From assembly GCA_025453975.1 (NCBI GenBank), contig JALOPI010000007.1, positions 1 to 64,000 on the forward strand: a stretch of 64,000 bases of DNA, read 5' to 3'. Below are positions 18,258-28,047 of the stretch, piece after piece. Every line of letters starts with the position of its first letter. Positions within the stretch are counted from its first letter, which is position 1. Source of the stretch: Syntrophobacteraceae bacterium (GTDB taxonomy: Bacteria; Desulfobacterota; Syntrophobacteria; Syntrophobacterales; Syntrophobacteraceae). The translations under genes and the position numbers were made by a program. The notes beneath the pieces were generated by a model. That model did not search any database. It was not told the origin of the DNA and worked only from the letters and a program-made list of their open reading frames with translations.

Positions 18258-20936
18258 ATGGAAGTGATCACGACCCACATCAACGCCGACTTCGATGCCA
18301 TGGCTTCCATGATTGCCGCCAAGAAGCTGTACCCGGAGGCTCTCCTGGTGTTCTCGGGCTCCCAGGAAAAGACGCTGCGCAACTTCTTCGTGAAATCCAC
18401 GATGTATCTCTACGACTTCAAGCGGCTCCGGGATCTGGACCTCGATCAGGTGACGCGGCTCATCCTGGTGGACACGCGGCAGTGGTCGCGCATCGGCCGT
18501 TTCGACGAGATCGCCCGCAAGCCCGGCGTGGAGATCCACGTTTACGATCATCATCCCGACTCCGAGGACGACATACGGCCGAGCCGGCTCGTCTACAAGC
18601 CTGTCGGGGCCTGTGTGACGCTTCTGACGGAGATCATCCGCGAGCGGGGCATCGAGATCACGGCGGAGGATGCCACCATCCTGAGCCTGGGCTTGTATGA
18701 GGACACGGGATCCTTCACCTTCAGCTCGACGACGGCGGAGGACTTCGAAGCGGCGGCGTTCCTCAAGCGCAAGGGCGCGGACCTGAATTTCGTGGCCGAC
18801 ATGGTCACGCCGGAGATGACTCCCGAGCAGGTCACGCTCCTCAACGACATGATCCATTCGGCCCGGACCTACAGCATCCATGGCGTCGACGTGTGCGTGG
18901 CGACGGTCTCCGTGGACCGCTACGTGGGGGATTTTGCCGTCCTGGTGCACAAATTCAAGGATATCCACAATCTGGATGTGGTGTTCGCCCTGGCCCGCAT
19001 GGACGACCGGGTCTACCTGGTGGCGCGGAGTCGCATCCCGGAGGTCAACGCCGGTGCCGTTGCCTCGGAGTTTGGCGGGGGAGGGCATGCCACGGCGGCC
19101 TCGGCCTCCATCCGCGACCTGACGCTGATCCAGGTGGAGGATCGGCTCATCGAGCTTCTGCGGACCACCATCAAGCCGTTTCCCTCCGCGGCGCACCTCA
19201 TGACGAGCCCCGTCATCTCCGTGGATGCCAGCACCCCCATCGGGGAGGCGGCGCAGATCATGGTGCGCTACAACATCAACTCCATGCCGGTGACCGAGGA
19301 CGGCAACATCATCGGGCTCACCAACCGCCAGTTTCTGGAGAAGGCTGTGTTTCACGGGCTGGAGCACCAGGGGCTGAGGGAGTTCCTGAATCCCGATTTT
19401 GGGACGGTGGGGCCGAATGCCAATCTCCTGGAGATCCAGACCTACCTGGTGGAGCATCAGCAGCGCATCCTGCCCGTCGTGGAGGAAGGGAAGGCCATCG
19501 GGGTCATCACCCGTCGGGACCTTCTCAACTTCATGGTGACCGACCGTTCGGCGACGCCGCAGCCCCTGGAGGGCCGCGGCAGCGAATCGCCGTCGCACTG
19601 GCCCAAGAGGAAGAGCATTGCGGGGGTGCTGGGGGATCAGCTTCACGGGGACATCATCCAGATCCTCAGGGATGTGGGGCAGCTCGCCCGGGATCTCCAG
19701 TTCAAGGCCTACGCCGTGGGAGGCTTCGTGCGGGACCTGCTGCTCCGGCGGGCCAACCTCGATATCGACATCGTGGTGGAAGGGGACGGCATCGAGTTCG
19801 CCAAGGCCTTTGCGGCCATTCGCGACGTGAAGGTCCGGTCCCACAAGAAGTTCAACACGGCGGTGCTGATCTTCCCGGACGGCCTGCGGGTGGACGTGGC
19901 CACGGCCCGTTACGAATACTACCAGTACCCGGCGGCGCTGCCGGTGGTCGAATTCGGCTCCCTCAAGATGGATCTCTACCGGCGGGATTTCACCATCAAT
20001 ACGCTGGCCGTCGATTTGAGTCCGGAGAATTTCGGGCAGCTGATCGATTTCTTCGGGGGGCAGCGGGACATCAAGGAAAAGGCCATCCGCGTCCTCCACA
20101 ATCTCAGCCTCGTCGAGGACCCGACCCGCATCCTGCGGGCCATCCGCTTCGAGCAGCGGTTCGGCTTCCGCATCGGCAAGCAGACGGCCAGTCTCATTCG
20201 AAGCGCCGTCCGCATGGGGCTCATCGAGAAGCTCGGCGGCTATCGCCTGTTCCACGAGATCCAGCTCATCCTGAAGGAGGACGACCCCTTGCCCGCCGTA
20301 CGGCGCATGGCCGAGCTGGGCGTTCTGTCCGTCCTTTCCGACGCCGTCCGTCTCGAGGCGCGCCTCGAAGCGGTGTTTGGGCGCTTGAAGGAGAGCATGC
20401 TGTGGTACGGGCTGAGCTTCCTGGAGGAGCCCCTGGAAAGGTGGTGGGCCTATTTCCTGGCGCTCTTCGTGGGATTGCCCGCCGAGGAGCTCTCCAATGT
20501 CGCCACCAGGCTGGATCTGAACGACGCTCTCCGGGGTCGCCTGCTGTGGGGCACCCGGCAGGTCGATCAGGTGCTGTGGGGGTTTTTCCAGTTGCCCGAA
20601 TACCGGCCCAGTGATATCTATCGGGCACTTCAGCCCTTCCGGCCGGAGGAGCTGTTGTACATGATGGCCAAGACTCAGCGGGATGAGGTGAGGAGGGCGA
20701 TCAGCCACTATTTTCACCGGTACCGTCATGTCACGACGGACCTGCGGGGTCGGGACCTCAAGGACATGGGAATACCGCCGGGCTCCGTCTACCGGGAGAT
20801 CCTGGACGATTTGCTGGATGCACGGCTCAACGGTGAGATCAAGAATCGACAGGAAGAGCTGGCCAGGGTCCATACGCGCTACGGACAGGTCATGGTGGAG
20901 AGCGGGGCATCGGTGCTGCCCGTGCCGGCCGCCTGA
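18258..20936 (+). CDS. multidomain DHH phosphoesterase / CBS / CCA-adding polyA polymerase-type nucleotidyltransferase
   Basis: DHH part (THINADFDAMAS, VDTRQWSRIG, YDHHPD), two CBS repeats (LMTSPVISVDASTPIGEAAQIMVRYNINSMPV), class II NTase (YAVGGFVRDLLLRRANLDIDIVVEGDG, RRDFTINTLAVDL, EDPTRILRAIRFEQRFGF). Confidence 0.92.
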   Translation: MEVITTHINADFDAMASMIAAKKLYPEALLVFSGSQEKTLRNFFVKSTMYLYDFKRLRDLDLDQVTRLILVDTRQWSRIGRFDEIARKPGVEIHVYDHHPDSEDDIRPSRLVYKPVGACVTLLTEIIRERGIEITAEDATILSLGLYEDTGSFTFSSTTAEDFEAAAFLKRKGADLNFVADMVTPEMTPEQVTLLNDMIHSARTYSIHGVDVCVATVSVDRYVGDFAVLVHKFKDIHNLDVVFALARMDDRVYLVARSRIPEVNAGAVASEFGGGGHATAASASIRDLTLIQVEDRLIELLRTTIKPFPSAAHLMTSPVISVDASTPIGEAAQIMVRYNINSMPVTEDGNIIGLTNRQFLEKAVFHGLEHQGLREFLNPDFGTVGPNANLLEIQTYLVEHQQRILPVVEEGKAIGVITRRDLLNFMVTDRSATPQPLEGRGSESPSHWPKRKSIAGVLGDQLHGDIIQILRDVGQLARDLQFKAYAVGGFVRDLLLRRANLDIDIVVEGDGIEFAKAFAAIRDVKVRSHKKFNTAVLIFPDGLRVDVATARYEYYQYPAALPVVEFGSLKMDLYRRDFTINTLAVDLSPENFGQLIDFFGGQRDIKEKAIRVLHNLSLVEDPTRILRAIRFEQRFGFRIGKQTASLIRSAVRMGLIEKLGGYRLFHEIQLILKEDDPLPAVRRMAELGVLSVLSDAVRLEARLEAVFGRLKESMLWYGLSFLEEPLERWWAYFLALFVGLPAEELSNVATRLDLNDALRGRLLWGTRQVDQVLWGFFQLPEYRPSDIYRALQPFRPEELLYMMAKTQRDEVRRAISHYFHRYRHVTTDLRGRDLKDMGIPPGSVYREILDDLLDARLNGEIKNRQEELARVHTRYGQVMVESGASVLPVPAA

Positions 20937-21033
20937 TGCCTCGGGGTGGATGGGGGCCATGGGGTCCAGAGGGGCGGGACCGGCGGGGCTTACGCCGGTG
21001 ATGTGCAGCGCTTATCGGAAATCCTGACACTCC

Positions 21034-21705
21034 GTGGAAACGATTGGGAACACCATAGCCAGGGCGGCGCTTTACGCTGTCCCCCTTCTGCTTGCCGTCA
21101 TCGCCCACGAGGTGGCCCACGGGTGGGTGGCCGAAAAGCGAGGGGACCCCACCGCGCGGCGGCTGGGACGGATCACCCTGAACCCACTGGTGCACATCGA
21201 TCCGGTGGGCACCCTCATCCTCCCGGCGGTCCTCCTTCTCCTGAACGCCCCGTTCCTCTTCGGCTGGGCCCGGCCCGTGCCGGTGCAGACCGCCCATCTG
21301 CGGAATGGCCGGCAGGACATGGCTCTGGTGGCCGCGGCGGGACCGATGACCAATTTCCTGCTGGCAGCTCTCAGTGCCGGCGTCTTCCGGCTGCTGGACG
21401 CTGGAGGCCCTTGGGGACCGGGTCCCTGGGAATCCACCATCGGATGGGTCGTCGAGCCCCTCCGTCGCATGGCCGAGATCTCGGTGGAATTCAACCTGGT
21501 GCTCATGGTCATCAATCTCCTGCCCATCCCGCCGCTGGACGGAGGCCGGGTGCTGGCGGGCCTGGTGCCTTCGGGGATGGCGCGGGCCCTGGACCGCCTT
21601 GAAGGCTACGGGATGCTGATTGTGCTCATCCTCATCGGGACCCAGATGTGGGGTTACATCGTATCGCCCGTATTGAGACTGTTCATGTACTTCTTCCTCG
21701 GATGA
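21034..21705 (+). CDS. site-2 protease family (M50) metalloprotease
   Basis: AVIAHEVAHGWVAEKRGDPTARRLGRITLNPLVHIDPVGT; NLLPIPPLDGGRVL; GTG start. Confidence 0.92.
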   Translation: METIGNTIARAALYAVPLLLAVIAHEVAHGWVAEKRGDPTARRLGRITLNPLVHIDPVGTLILPAVLLLLNAPFLFGWARPVPVQTAHLRNGRQDMALVAAAGPMTNFLLAALSAGVFRLLDAGGPWGPGPWESTIGWVVEPLRRMAEISVEFNLVLMVINLLPIPPLDGGRVLAGLVPSGMARALDRLEGYGMLIVLILIGTQMWGYIVSPVLRLFMYFFLG

Positions 21706-21745
21706 AGATCAGGGGAGGCCGAGAAGCCCACAGGAGGCTCACTGG

Positions 21746-22747
21746 ATGGTGGAACGCAAGCGAGTGTTGAGTGGAATGCGCCCGACGGGTCGCCTGCATC
21801 TGGGCAATCTGCACGGGGCTTTGGACAACTGGGTTCAGCTTCAGCGGCATTATGACTGCTTTTACTTCGTGGCGGACTGGCACGCCCTCACCACGGATTA
21901 CGCCTCGCCGGGGCAGATCGAGGCCAGCACCTGGGAGATGGTGCTGGATTGGCTGAGCGTGGGGCTGGATCCGGCCCGGTCCACCCTCTTCGTCCAGTCC
22001 TCCGTCACGGAGCATGCCGAGCTTTACCTTTTGCTGGGGATGATCACTCCCCTGCCCTGGCTGGAGAGGAACCCGACCTACAAGGAGCAGCAGCAGCAGC
22101 TGACGCAGAAGGACCTGGCGACCTACGGGTTCCTGGGCTACCCGGTTCTTCAGGCGGCGGACATCATCATCTACAAGGCCCACGGCGTTCCCGTGGGCAA
22201 GGATCAGCTCCCCCACGTGGAGATGACCCGTGAGATCGCCCGGCGCTTCAACTTCATGTACGAGAAGGAGGTTTTCCCCGTCCCGGATCCCCTTCTGACG
22301 GAGGTTCCCGTGCTGCCGGGAACCGATGGCCGAAAGATGAGCAAGAGCTACGGGAACTGCATTTACATCACGGAGCCCGAGGATGTCATCCGGGACAAGG
22401 TGGCCCGGATGATGACGGACCCCCACCGGGTCCGCCGCAATGACCCCGGGGACCCCGAGCTGTCGCCGGTTTTCGCTTACCACAAGATCTACTCTTCCCC
22501 TTCCGAGATCGAGGAGGTGGCTCGAGGGTGCCGGACGGCGTCCATAGGGTGCGTGGACTGCAAGAAGATTCTGACCCGCAATATCCTGAGGGTGCTGGCT
22601 CCCATCCGGGAGAAAAGGCTCGATCTCGAGGGCCGGATGGACTGGGTGCGGGAGCAGATGCGGCTGGGGACCGATGCGGCCAGGCGGCAGGCTCGGGAGA
22701 CCATGGCCGACGTTCGGGAGGCCATCGGCCTGGGGAAGCCCCTCTGA
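21746..22747 (+). CDS. trpS: tryptophanyl-tRNA synthetase
   Basis: SGMRPTGRLHLGNLHGAL (HIGH-like), YPVLQAADIIIYKAHGVPVGKDQLPHVEMTREIARRFN, GRKMSKSYGN (KMSKS). Confidence 0.96.
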   Translation: MVERKRVLSGMRPTGRLHLGNLHGALDNWVQLQRHYDCFYFVADWHALTTDYASPGQIEASTWEMVLDWLSVGLDPARSTLFVQSSVTEHAELYLLLGMITPLPWLERNPTYKEQQQQLTQKDLATYGFLGYPVLQAADIIIYKAHGVPVGKDQLPHVEMTREIARRFNFMYEKEVFPVPDPLLTEVPVLPGTDGRKMSKSYGNCIYITEPEDVIRDKVARMMTDPHRVRRNDPGDPELSPVFAYHKIYSSPSEIEEVARGCRTASIGCVDCKKILTRNILRVLAPIREKRLDLEGRMDWVREQMRLGTDAARRQARETMADVREAIGLGKPL

Positions 22748-22800
22748 AAGCCCGGTTCGGTTTTCGTTGAGATTCGCTCTTGCCCGCTTGGAATGAGCCC

Positions 22801-23547
22801 ATGGAAGGTGTCCGACTGCAGAAGGTGCTGGCCCAGGCCGGAGTCGCCTCGCGCCGGGCGGCCGAAGCGATGATCAGCCAGGGAAGGGTGCGGGTCAACG
22901 GGCTCACCATCACCGAGCTCGGCCGGCGTGTGGATCCGGAATCCGACCACATCGAGGTGGATGGGGATCGCATCTCCGTCGACCAGCCCCGGGTCTACTG
23001 GCTGTTTTACAAGCCTGCAGGCTGCGTGACGACGGTCAGGGATCCCCAGGGACGGAGGACCGTCCTGGACGGGACTCCCGAGATCACGGAGCGGGTCTTC
23101 CCCGTGGGGCGCCTGGACTACGACGCCGAGGGTCTCCTGGTGCTGACCAACGACGGGGACCTGGCCCATCAGCTTCAGCATCCCCGCTACGGGGTCCAGA
23201 AGGTGTACGAGGTCAAGGTCAAGGGGCAGCCGGGTCCGGATGTCCTGCGGCAGCTGGCTCGGGGTGTCCGCCTGGAAGAGGGCGTCACGGCTCCCGCCCG
23301 GGTCAGGCTCCTGCGGAGGCTGACCGATGCCGCGTGGCTCGAGATCGTGCTTCACCAGGGGTGGTATCGACAGATCAAGCGGATGTGCGGGACCATGGGA
23401 TTTCCGGTGCTGAAGATCAGAAGGGTTGCCTACGGTCCCCTCGGGCTGGGGGGAATGAAGCCCGGAGAGGTGAGACGCCTGACGCCCCGGGAGGTCAGGG
23501 ACCTGTATGAGGATGCTCAGCGGAAGAATCCGCAGGGGAGGCCTTGA
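22801..23547 (+). CDS. RNA pseudouridine synthase (RsuA/RluB family)
   Basis: MEGVRLQKVLAQAGVASRRAAEAMISQGRVRVNG (S4), PVGRLDYDAEGLLVLTNDGDLAHQLQHP, GWYRQIKRMCGTMGFPVLKIRRVAYGPL. Confidence 0.95.
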   Translation: MEGVRLQKVLAQAGVASRRAAEAMISQGRVRVNGLTITELGRRVDPESDHIEVDGDRISVDQPRVYWLFYKPAGCVTTVRDPQGRRTVLDGTPEITERVFPVGRLDYDAEGLLVLTNDGDLAHQLQHPRYGVQKVYEVKVKGQPGPDVLRQLARGVRLEEGVTAPARVRLLRRLTDAAWLEIVLHQGWYRQIKRMCGTMGFPVLKIRRVAYGPLGLGGMKPGEVRRLTPREVRDLYEDAQRKNPQGRP

Positions 23548-25430
23548 TGAGCACCAGGAGACGAGGCGGGTACCCATACAGCCTGGACGAGGCCGTCACG
23601 GCGCCCACGCCCCGGAAGTCCCCGGCCGGGAAGGAGCGGGGAGGGCGCCTGCGGTGGGTGGCCCTGGGTCTGTTGGTTGTGGGGGCCCTGGCGGCAGTGG
23701 GGCTCGGGGTGAGCATCCTGGGGTGGGGGAGCCAGATCTTTCCCGCGCGGCTCATCGCCCTGCGGCTCCAGCTGAACGGCAAGGAAGTCATCCTGATGCC
23801 CGACTCCCAGGTCGTGTTGAATCCCAGGGATTCCTTGCTCATCGATGCGATTCAGACCGATGGATGGCTGGCCTGGGGAACCAAGATCGTGGCCACGGAG
23901 CTGGATCCGCGCCTGCTGGGAGCGAAGCCGGTCACCATCCGGGAAATCTGGCCCAATGCGGACTTCGAGACACCCAAGGTCCTGGAGATGGAGGTCCAAT
24001 CCTGGGGAAAGCCCATCGGTAAGGTGTCCCTCCTGGTTCAGCTGGATGCCAAGGACTGGCTCCAGAAGGCCGGGGCTGTGGGGGATGACGAGGGCAAGAT
24101 CGGATATCTCGAGAAGGCCCTGCGGGAGAGCCCCGGCAACATCCTGGTCAAGACCCAGCTGGCGGGCCTTTATTTCGAAGCCAGGAAGTACGGTGAGGCC
24201 GCCCGGCTCTACGAGGAGATCGACCAGTCCGGGAAGTCCAAGCCGATCCTGGAAAAGCTCGTGGCCATCTACCAGATCCAGAAGAATGTCGACCGGGCAC
24301 TGGCGGTGCACCTCGATCTACTGAAGCTTTCCGAGGACCCCGAGGTGTTCAAGGATTTGCTCCAGTACGGTCAGAAGCACAAGCCCAAGGAGGAGTGGGC
24401 CCGCTTCCTCGAGAGGAATCAGCAGGAGATCCCCAAGTCCTTCCAGAGCTCGGTTCTGCTGGTATTGGCGGATCTCAACACCCAGACCCGCAACTGGCGC
24501 AAAGCAGCCGATTCCTACGAGAAGGTCATTCGCTCCGGGGTCAAGGACCCGGACGTCCTCTACAACCTTGCCGTCACCTACCAGCAGGGCAACGACATCG
24601 ACAAGGCCATTCAGGCCATGGAGCGGTACCTGCAGCGAAACCCATCGGACCTCAGGAGCTGGATGCAGCTGGCTGAGATGCAGGAGAAGAAGGGAGCCAC
24701 GGCGGCCGCTCGCGTGAGCTACGAGGCGGTGCTCCAGAAAAGCCCCAACCACAAGGAGGCCCTGGTGCGGCTGGTGGCTCTGCTGGAGAAGTCCAACGAC
24801 AAGGAAGGGCTTCAGAAGACCTACGAGAAGCTGGCGGAGCTTCAGCCCAAGAACAAGACGGTGCTCTACAACCTGGCCGTCCTCCATTATGAGGCCAAGC
24901 GATGGCCCAAGGCCACGGAATCCTTTGAAGCCCTGGCTGCGCTGGATCCCAAGGATGTGGAGGTGAGGAAGTATCTTCTGGACCTCTACCGCAAGCAGAA
25001 GAACGACGAAGGGGTCAACCGGACGACGGAGGCCCTGGCGCAGCTCGATCCCGGCAATCCCGCCTATCATGACACCATTTTTGCGAAATTTAAGGAAAAG
25101 AAGGACTACAAGGGTTTGGTGGCCTACTTCCGGCAGGCCCTGGAGCGCAAGCCCGATTCCGTCGCGCTGCACAGCTACGTGCTCTATGGGCTGGTGCAGC
25201 AGGGTGACAACAAGGGAGCCCTCAAGGAGCTGGAAGAGCTCATTCGCCTGCAGCCCAAGGAGAAGAAGTACTACCGTCAGGCCGCCAGCCTGTATGAATC
25301 GTCCGGGAGCCATGCCGAGGCCCTGAAGAAGCTGGACCAGCTGCTGAAGATGGATCCCAGGGACAAGGAGGTCAAGGAGGATTACATGCGGGTGCGGATG
25401 CTGGTCCTGTCCAAGAAGAAGCCGGAGTGA
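23547..25430 (+). CDS. TPR-repeat protein with N-terminal TM segment
   Basis: One TM segment then repeated tetratricopeptide motifs (DVLYNLAVTYQQGNDIDKAIQAMERYLQRNP etc.); start overlaps the upstream stop. Confidence 0.8.
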   Translation: MSTRRRGGYPYSLDEAVTAPTPRKSPAGKERGGRLRWVALGLLVVGALAAVGLGVSILGWGSQIFPARLIALRLQLNGKEVILMPDSQVVLNPRDSLLIDAIQTDGWLAWGTKIVATELDPRLLGAKPVTIREIWPNADFETPKVLEMEVQSWGKPIGKVSLLVQLDAKDWLQKAGAVGDDEGKIGYLEKALRESPGNILVKTQLAGLYFEARKYGEAARLYEEIDQSGKSKPILEKLVAIYQIQKNVDRALAVHLDLLKLSEDPEVFKDLLQYGQKHKPKEEWARFLERNQQEIPKSFQSSVLLVLADLNTQTRNWRKAADSYEKVIRSGVKDPDVLYNLAVTYQQGNDIDKAIQAMERYLQRNPSDLRSWMQLAEMQEKKGATAAARVSYEAVLQKSPNHKEALVRLVALLEKSNDKEGLQKTYEKLAELQPKNKTVLYNLAVLHYEAKRWPKATESFEALAALDPKDVEVRKYLLDLYRKQKNDEGVNRTTEALAQLDPGNPAYHDTIFAKFKEKKDYKGLVAYFRQALERKPDSVALHSYVLYGLVQQGDNKGALKELEELIRLQPKEKKYYRQAASLYESSGSHAEALKKLDQLLKMDPRDKEVKEDYMRVRMLVLSKKKPE

Positions 25431-25877
25431 TGCCCCCCGCGCCGGTCGTCCCGAGATTCCCCGCGCCACTCCTCCATTGACCTGGTCCCGGAGCCCGCTT
25501 GGCCATGGCAGGCCGTCGCTGGCGGGGCTTGCCCCCACCTGCGACGAGGCGGGATGAGCCATTCCCGCACAGGCTCTCCGTGATGAGGGATTGGGATTCG
25601 CGCTCTTCACCTCACCGGCGCGGGATGGCGTGGTGCTTCGAGGCGGGCCCGTCGCCCGAAGCGGTTTGTGGCTTCCGGGTAACGACCGATGAGCCCGGGG
25701 CATCCCGGCAGAGCGCTGCGAAGCCTCCTCCTTCCCTCGGGAATGATCTCCCCTCCATGTGATATTTCATCCCTTTGACACCATATCGTAACACGGAAAT
25801 TGCATGCTCCGGACGCCTTTGGGGAGACTGGGCCCTGGTGACCTGCTTTCCAGATCGGTCCCACCGAGCCTGGCGCC

Positions 25878-25909
25878 GGGCTCGGGCACGAGGTATCGAG
25901 CCCGAGCCC
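25878..25909. repeat. perfect 10-bp inverted repeat upstream of phnM-like gene
   Basis: GGGCTCGGGC - 12-nt loop - GCCCGAGCCC. Confidence 0.6.
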
Positions 25910-25997
25910 AGACTCGCTTGCGAAAACACGATGGCGGCTCGTTCCGAGGCTACCCGGCCCGGGGATGGCCTGCCGATCCAGATAAGGGAAAACAGCG

Positions 25998-27161
25998 ATG
26001 AGCGGCGAGAAGTGTCTGTTGGGCGGACCGGTCTTTGACGGCGAGCGCCTCTGGGAGCGGGGGACGGTTCTTTTCTCCGATGGTGTCGTCCTCGAGGTGA
26101 GGGAGGGGAGGCGACCTCGCCGGGGAGCCGAGGTGATCGACGCTGGGGGCAAGTGGGTGATTCCAGGTCTCGTGGACCTCCACTCGGACGCCGTGGAGCG
26201 ATGTATCGAGATGCGGCCTGGAGTGCATTTCGACTGGGAATTCGCCCTTCATGTCCTGGACCGGAGGCTGGCCGCCTGCGGCATCACGACGTTCTGTCAT
26301 GCCCTGACATTTTCCGACAACGATTTCGGTCTGCGAAACGGAGCCGCCGCCGAGGGGCTCGCTCACCTCATCACGGCCTTCGACGGAAGCCCCCTCCGGC
26401 GGGTGAGACATCGGGTCCATGCGCGCTACGAGATCACCTGTCCCCGCGTGGCCCCCGTCGTCGAGGCACTCGTGGAGAGCCGGGCCGTGCATCTTTTTTC
26501 CCTCACGGATCACACTCCGGGCCAGGGGCAGTTCAAGACCCTGGACGCCTATCTCGACTATCAGACGGAAACCTACGGGGTGACGCGGGACGAAGCCCTT
26601 GCGGCAGCGGCCTCCAAGCAGCTGCGGAAGTCCGCGGGGCTCGGGCACGTGAAAGTGATATGCGACCGGGTGAGATCGGCGGGCCTTCCCATCCTGAGCC
26701 ATGACGACGATGGCGCGGAAAAAGTCCGTCTGGCCAGGAAGCTGGGAGTCCGGGGCTGTGAGTTCCCCGTCAACATGAGCGCCATCGCGGCGGCCAGGGA
26801 AAACGGGATGAGCGTGCTCATGGGGGCTCCCAACCTCATGCGGGACGCTTCCTCCAACGGTCACCTCAGGGCTTCCGAGGCCATCCTGAGCGGCTGCTGT
26901 GACGGCCTGGTGAGTGACTACTATCCCGAATGCCTCCTGCAGGCCCCCTTCCTGGCCCATCGCCGCCACGGCCTGCCCCTGGAGGAAGCTTTGAGGCTCG
27001 TCACCAGCCATTCCGGAGAGATTCTCCGCGCCACCGATTCCTGTGGGCGACTCGAGCCGGGATGTCCGGCGGACATCCTGGTGATCGACCCCGGGGACAG
27101 CTGGGTGCGGGTTCACCAGACCTGGGTTTCGGGACGGCTGGTCTTCAGCGACGGGCTTTGA
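25998..27161 (+). CDS. phnM: PhnM-like alpha-D-ribose 1-methylphosphonate 5-triphosphate diphosphatase
   Basis: VIPGLVDLHSDAVERCIEMRPGVHFDWEFAL, GITTFCHALTF, SLTDHTPGQGQFK, SHDDDGAEKVRLARKLGVRGCEFPVN, GLVSDYYPECLLQAPF. Confidence 0.88.
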   Translation: MSGEKCLLGGPVFDGERLWERGTVLFSDGVVLEVREGRRPRRGAEVIDAGGKWVIPGLVDLHSDAVERCIEMRPGVHFDWEFALHVLDRRLAACGITTFCHALTFSDNDFGLRNGAAAEGLAHLITAFDGSPLRRVRHRVHARYEITCPRVAPVVEALVESRAVHLFSLTDHTPGQGQFKTLDAYLDYQTETYGVTRDEALAAAASKQLRKSAGLGHVKVICDRVRSAGLPILSHDDDGAEKVRLARKLGVRGCEFPVNMSAIAAARENGMSVLMGAPNLMRDASSNGHLRASEAILSGCCDGLVSDYYPECLLQAPFLAHRRHGLPLEEALRLVTSHSGEILRATDSCGRLEPGCPADILVIDPGDSWVRVHQTWVSGRLVFSDGL

Positions 27162-27461
27162 TGCGACATCCACGAGAGAGTGGTTTCCGCCGGTCCCTTT
27201 CGGGGAATTTCTGGTCTCATTCCCACCCAATCCACATCATGAGCGTCGGGGCGACGGAAGGTTTGCCTTGTATGAAGACCCGCGGATTTGATATGTGTCC
27301 TCATCGGGCCGAGCCGAGGCTCCGCCCGGACGCGCACGGGCTTCCCCGGAGTCAGGGCCGCGGCCGAGGAGGCTGCCCGCGGCGGCCCAATGCCCCCTGG
27401 CCACGATCCCGGCCCCGACGACCCGAGCCCGAATGATCATCCACTCAACCCAGGAGAGCGC

Positions 27462-28016
27462 ATGTCACTCTGGAAGAAGCTTTTTGGCGGCAAGGAAGAG
27501 GAGCCGGCCATCGATCCCCTGGCGGATCTGGTGCTGGACAGGATGGCTCCCGGCTTCCTGGTGGACCACGACGGTCGAACATTCGAGGTGGTGGCGAGGC
27601 ATCACCACGATACGGGGGATGGGCTCCGCACGGACGAATGGGAGCTGCGCGGCGAGGGTGAGATGCTCTATCTCAACCGGGTGGAGGCCGACGGCGTTTA
27701 CTGGACGCTCACGCGGAAGGTCCCGCTGGGTATGATCGACGACAGGCTCAAGAAGCACATCCAGCAGCACGGGGATCCGCCTGAATCCATCGAATTCGAA
27801 GGGGTCGCCTATTTCATGCAGAGCTATGGCGGGGCCCAATTTTACCGGAACGGGCGTGGTCCCGCCCAGCCGTTCCTCTACTGGGACTACGAGGACGACC
27901 CCCGGGAGCGGGTGCTGACCATCGAGCAGTGGGGAGATATCGAATTTCAGGCCTATCCGGGGCATTATGTCGAGGAATATCAGTTCACCAATATCCTTCC
28001 GGGGGCCAGGCGATAG
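27462..28016 (+). CDS. DUF4178 domain-containing protein
   Basis: MSLWKKLFGGK..., RTFEVVARHHHD..., DEWELRGEGEMLYLNRVEADGVYWTLTRKV..., FLYWDYEDDPRERVLTIEQWGDIEFQAYPGHYVEEYQFTNILPG. Confidence 0.7.
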   Translation: MSLWKKLFGGKEEEPAIDPLADLVLDRMAPGFLVDHDGRTFEVVARHHHDTGDGLRTDEWELRGEGEMLYLNRVEADGVYWTLTRKVPLGMIDDRLKKHIQQHGDPPESIEFEGVAYFMQSYGGAQFYRNGRGPAQPFLYWDYEDDPRERVLTIEQWGDIEFQAYPGHYVEEYQFTNILPGARR

Positions 28017-28047
28017 AGTCTCTTCGCCGGCTTCGAGGAGTGAGAGG

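Noticed and set aside
18117-20960. 947-aa minus-strand ORF
   Set aside because: Shadow ORF antisense to the well-supported DHH-CBS-CCA gene; His/Pro/Gly-rich composition without recognisable motifs.
22087-22101. CAG-rich run in trpS
   Set aside because: Encodes a short Gln stretch inside a clearly coding region; not a meaningful repeat.
12777-23000. Functional link between tRNA-Trp and trpS
   Set aside because: They are about 9 kb apart with unrelated genes between; co-location is probably coincidental.
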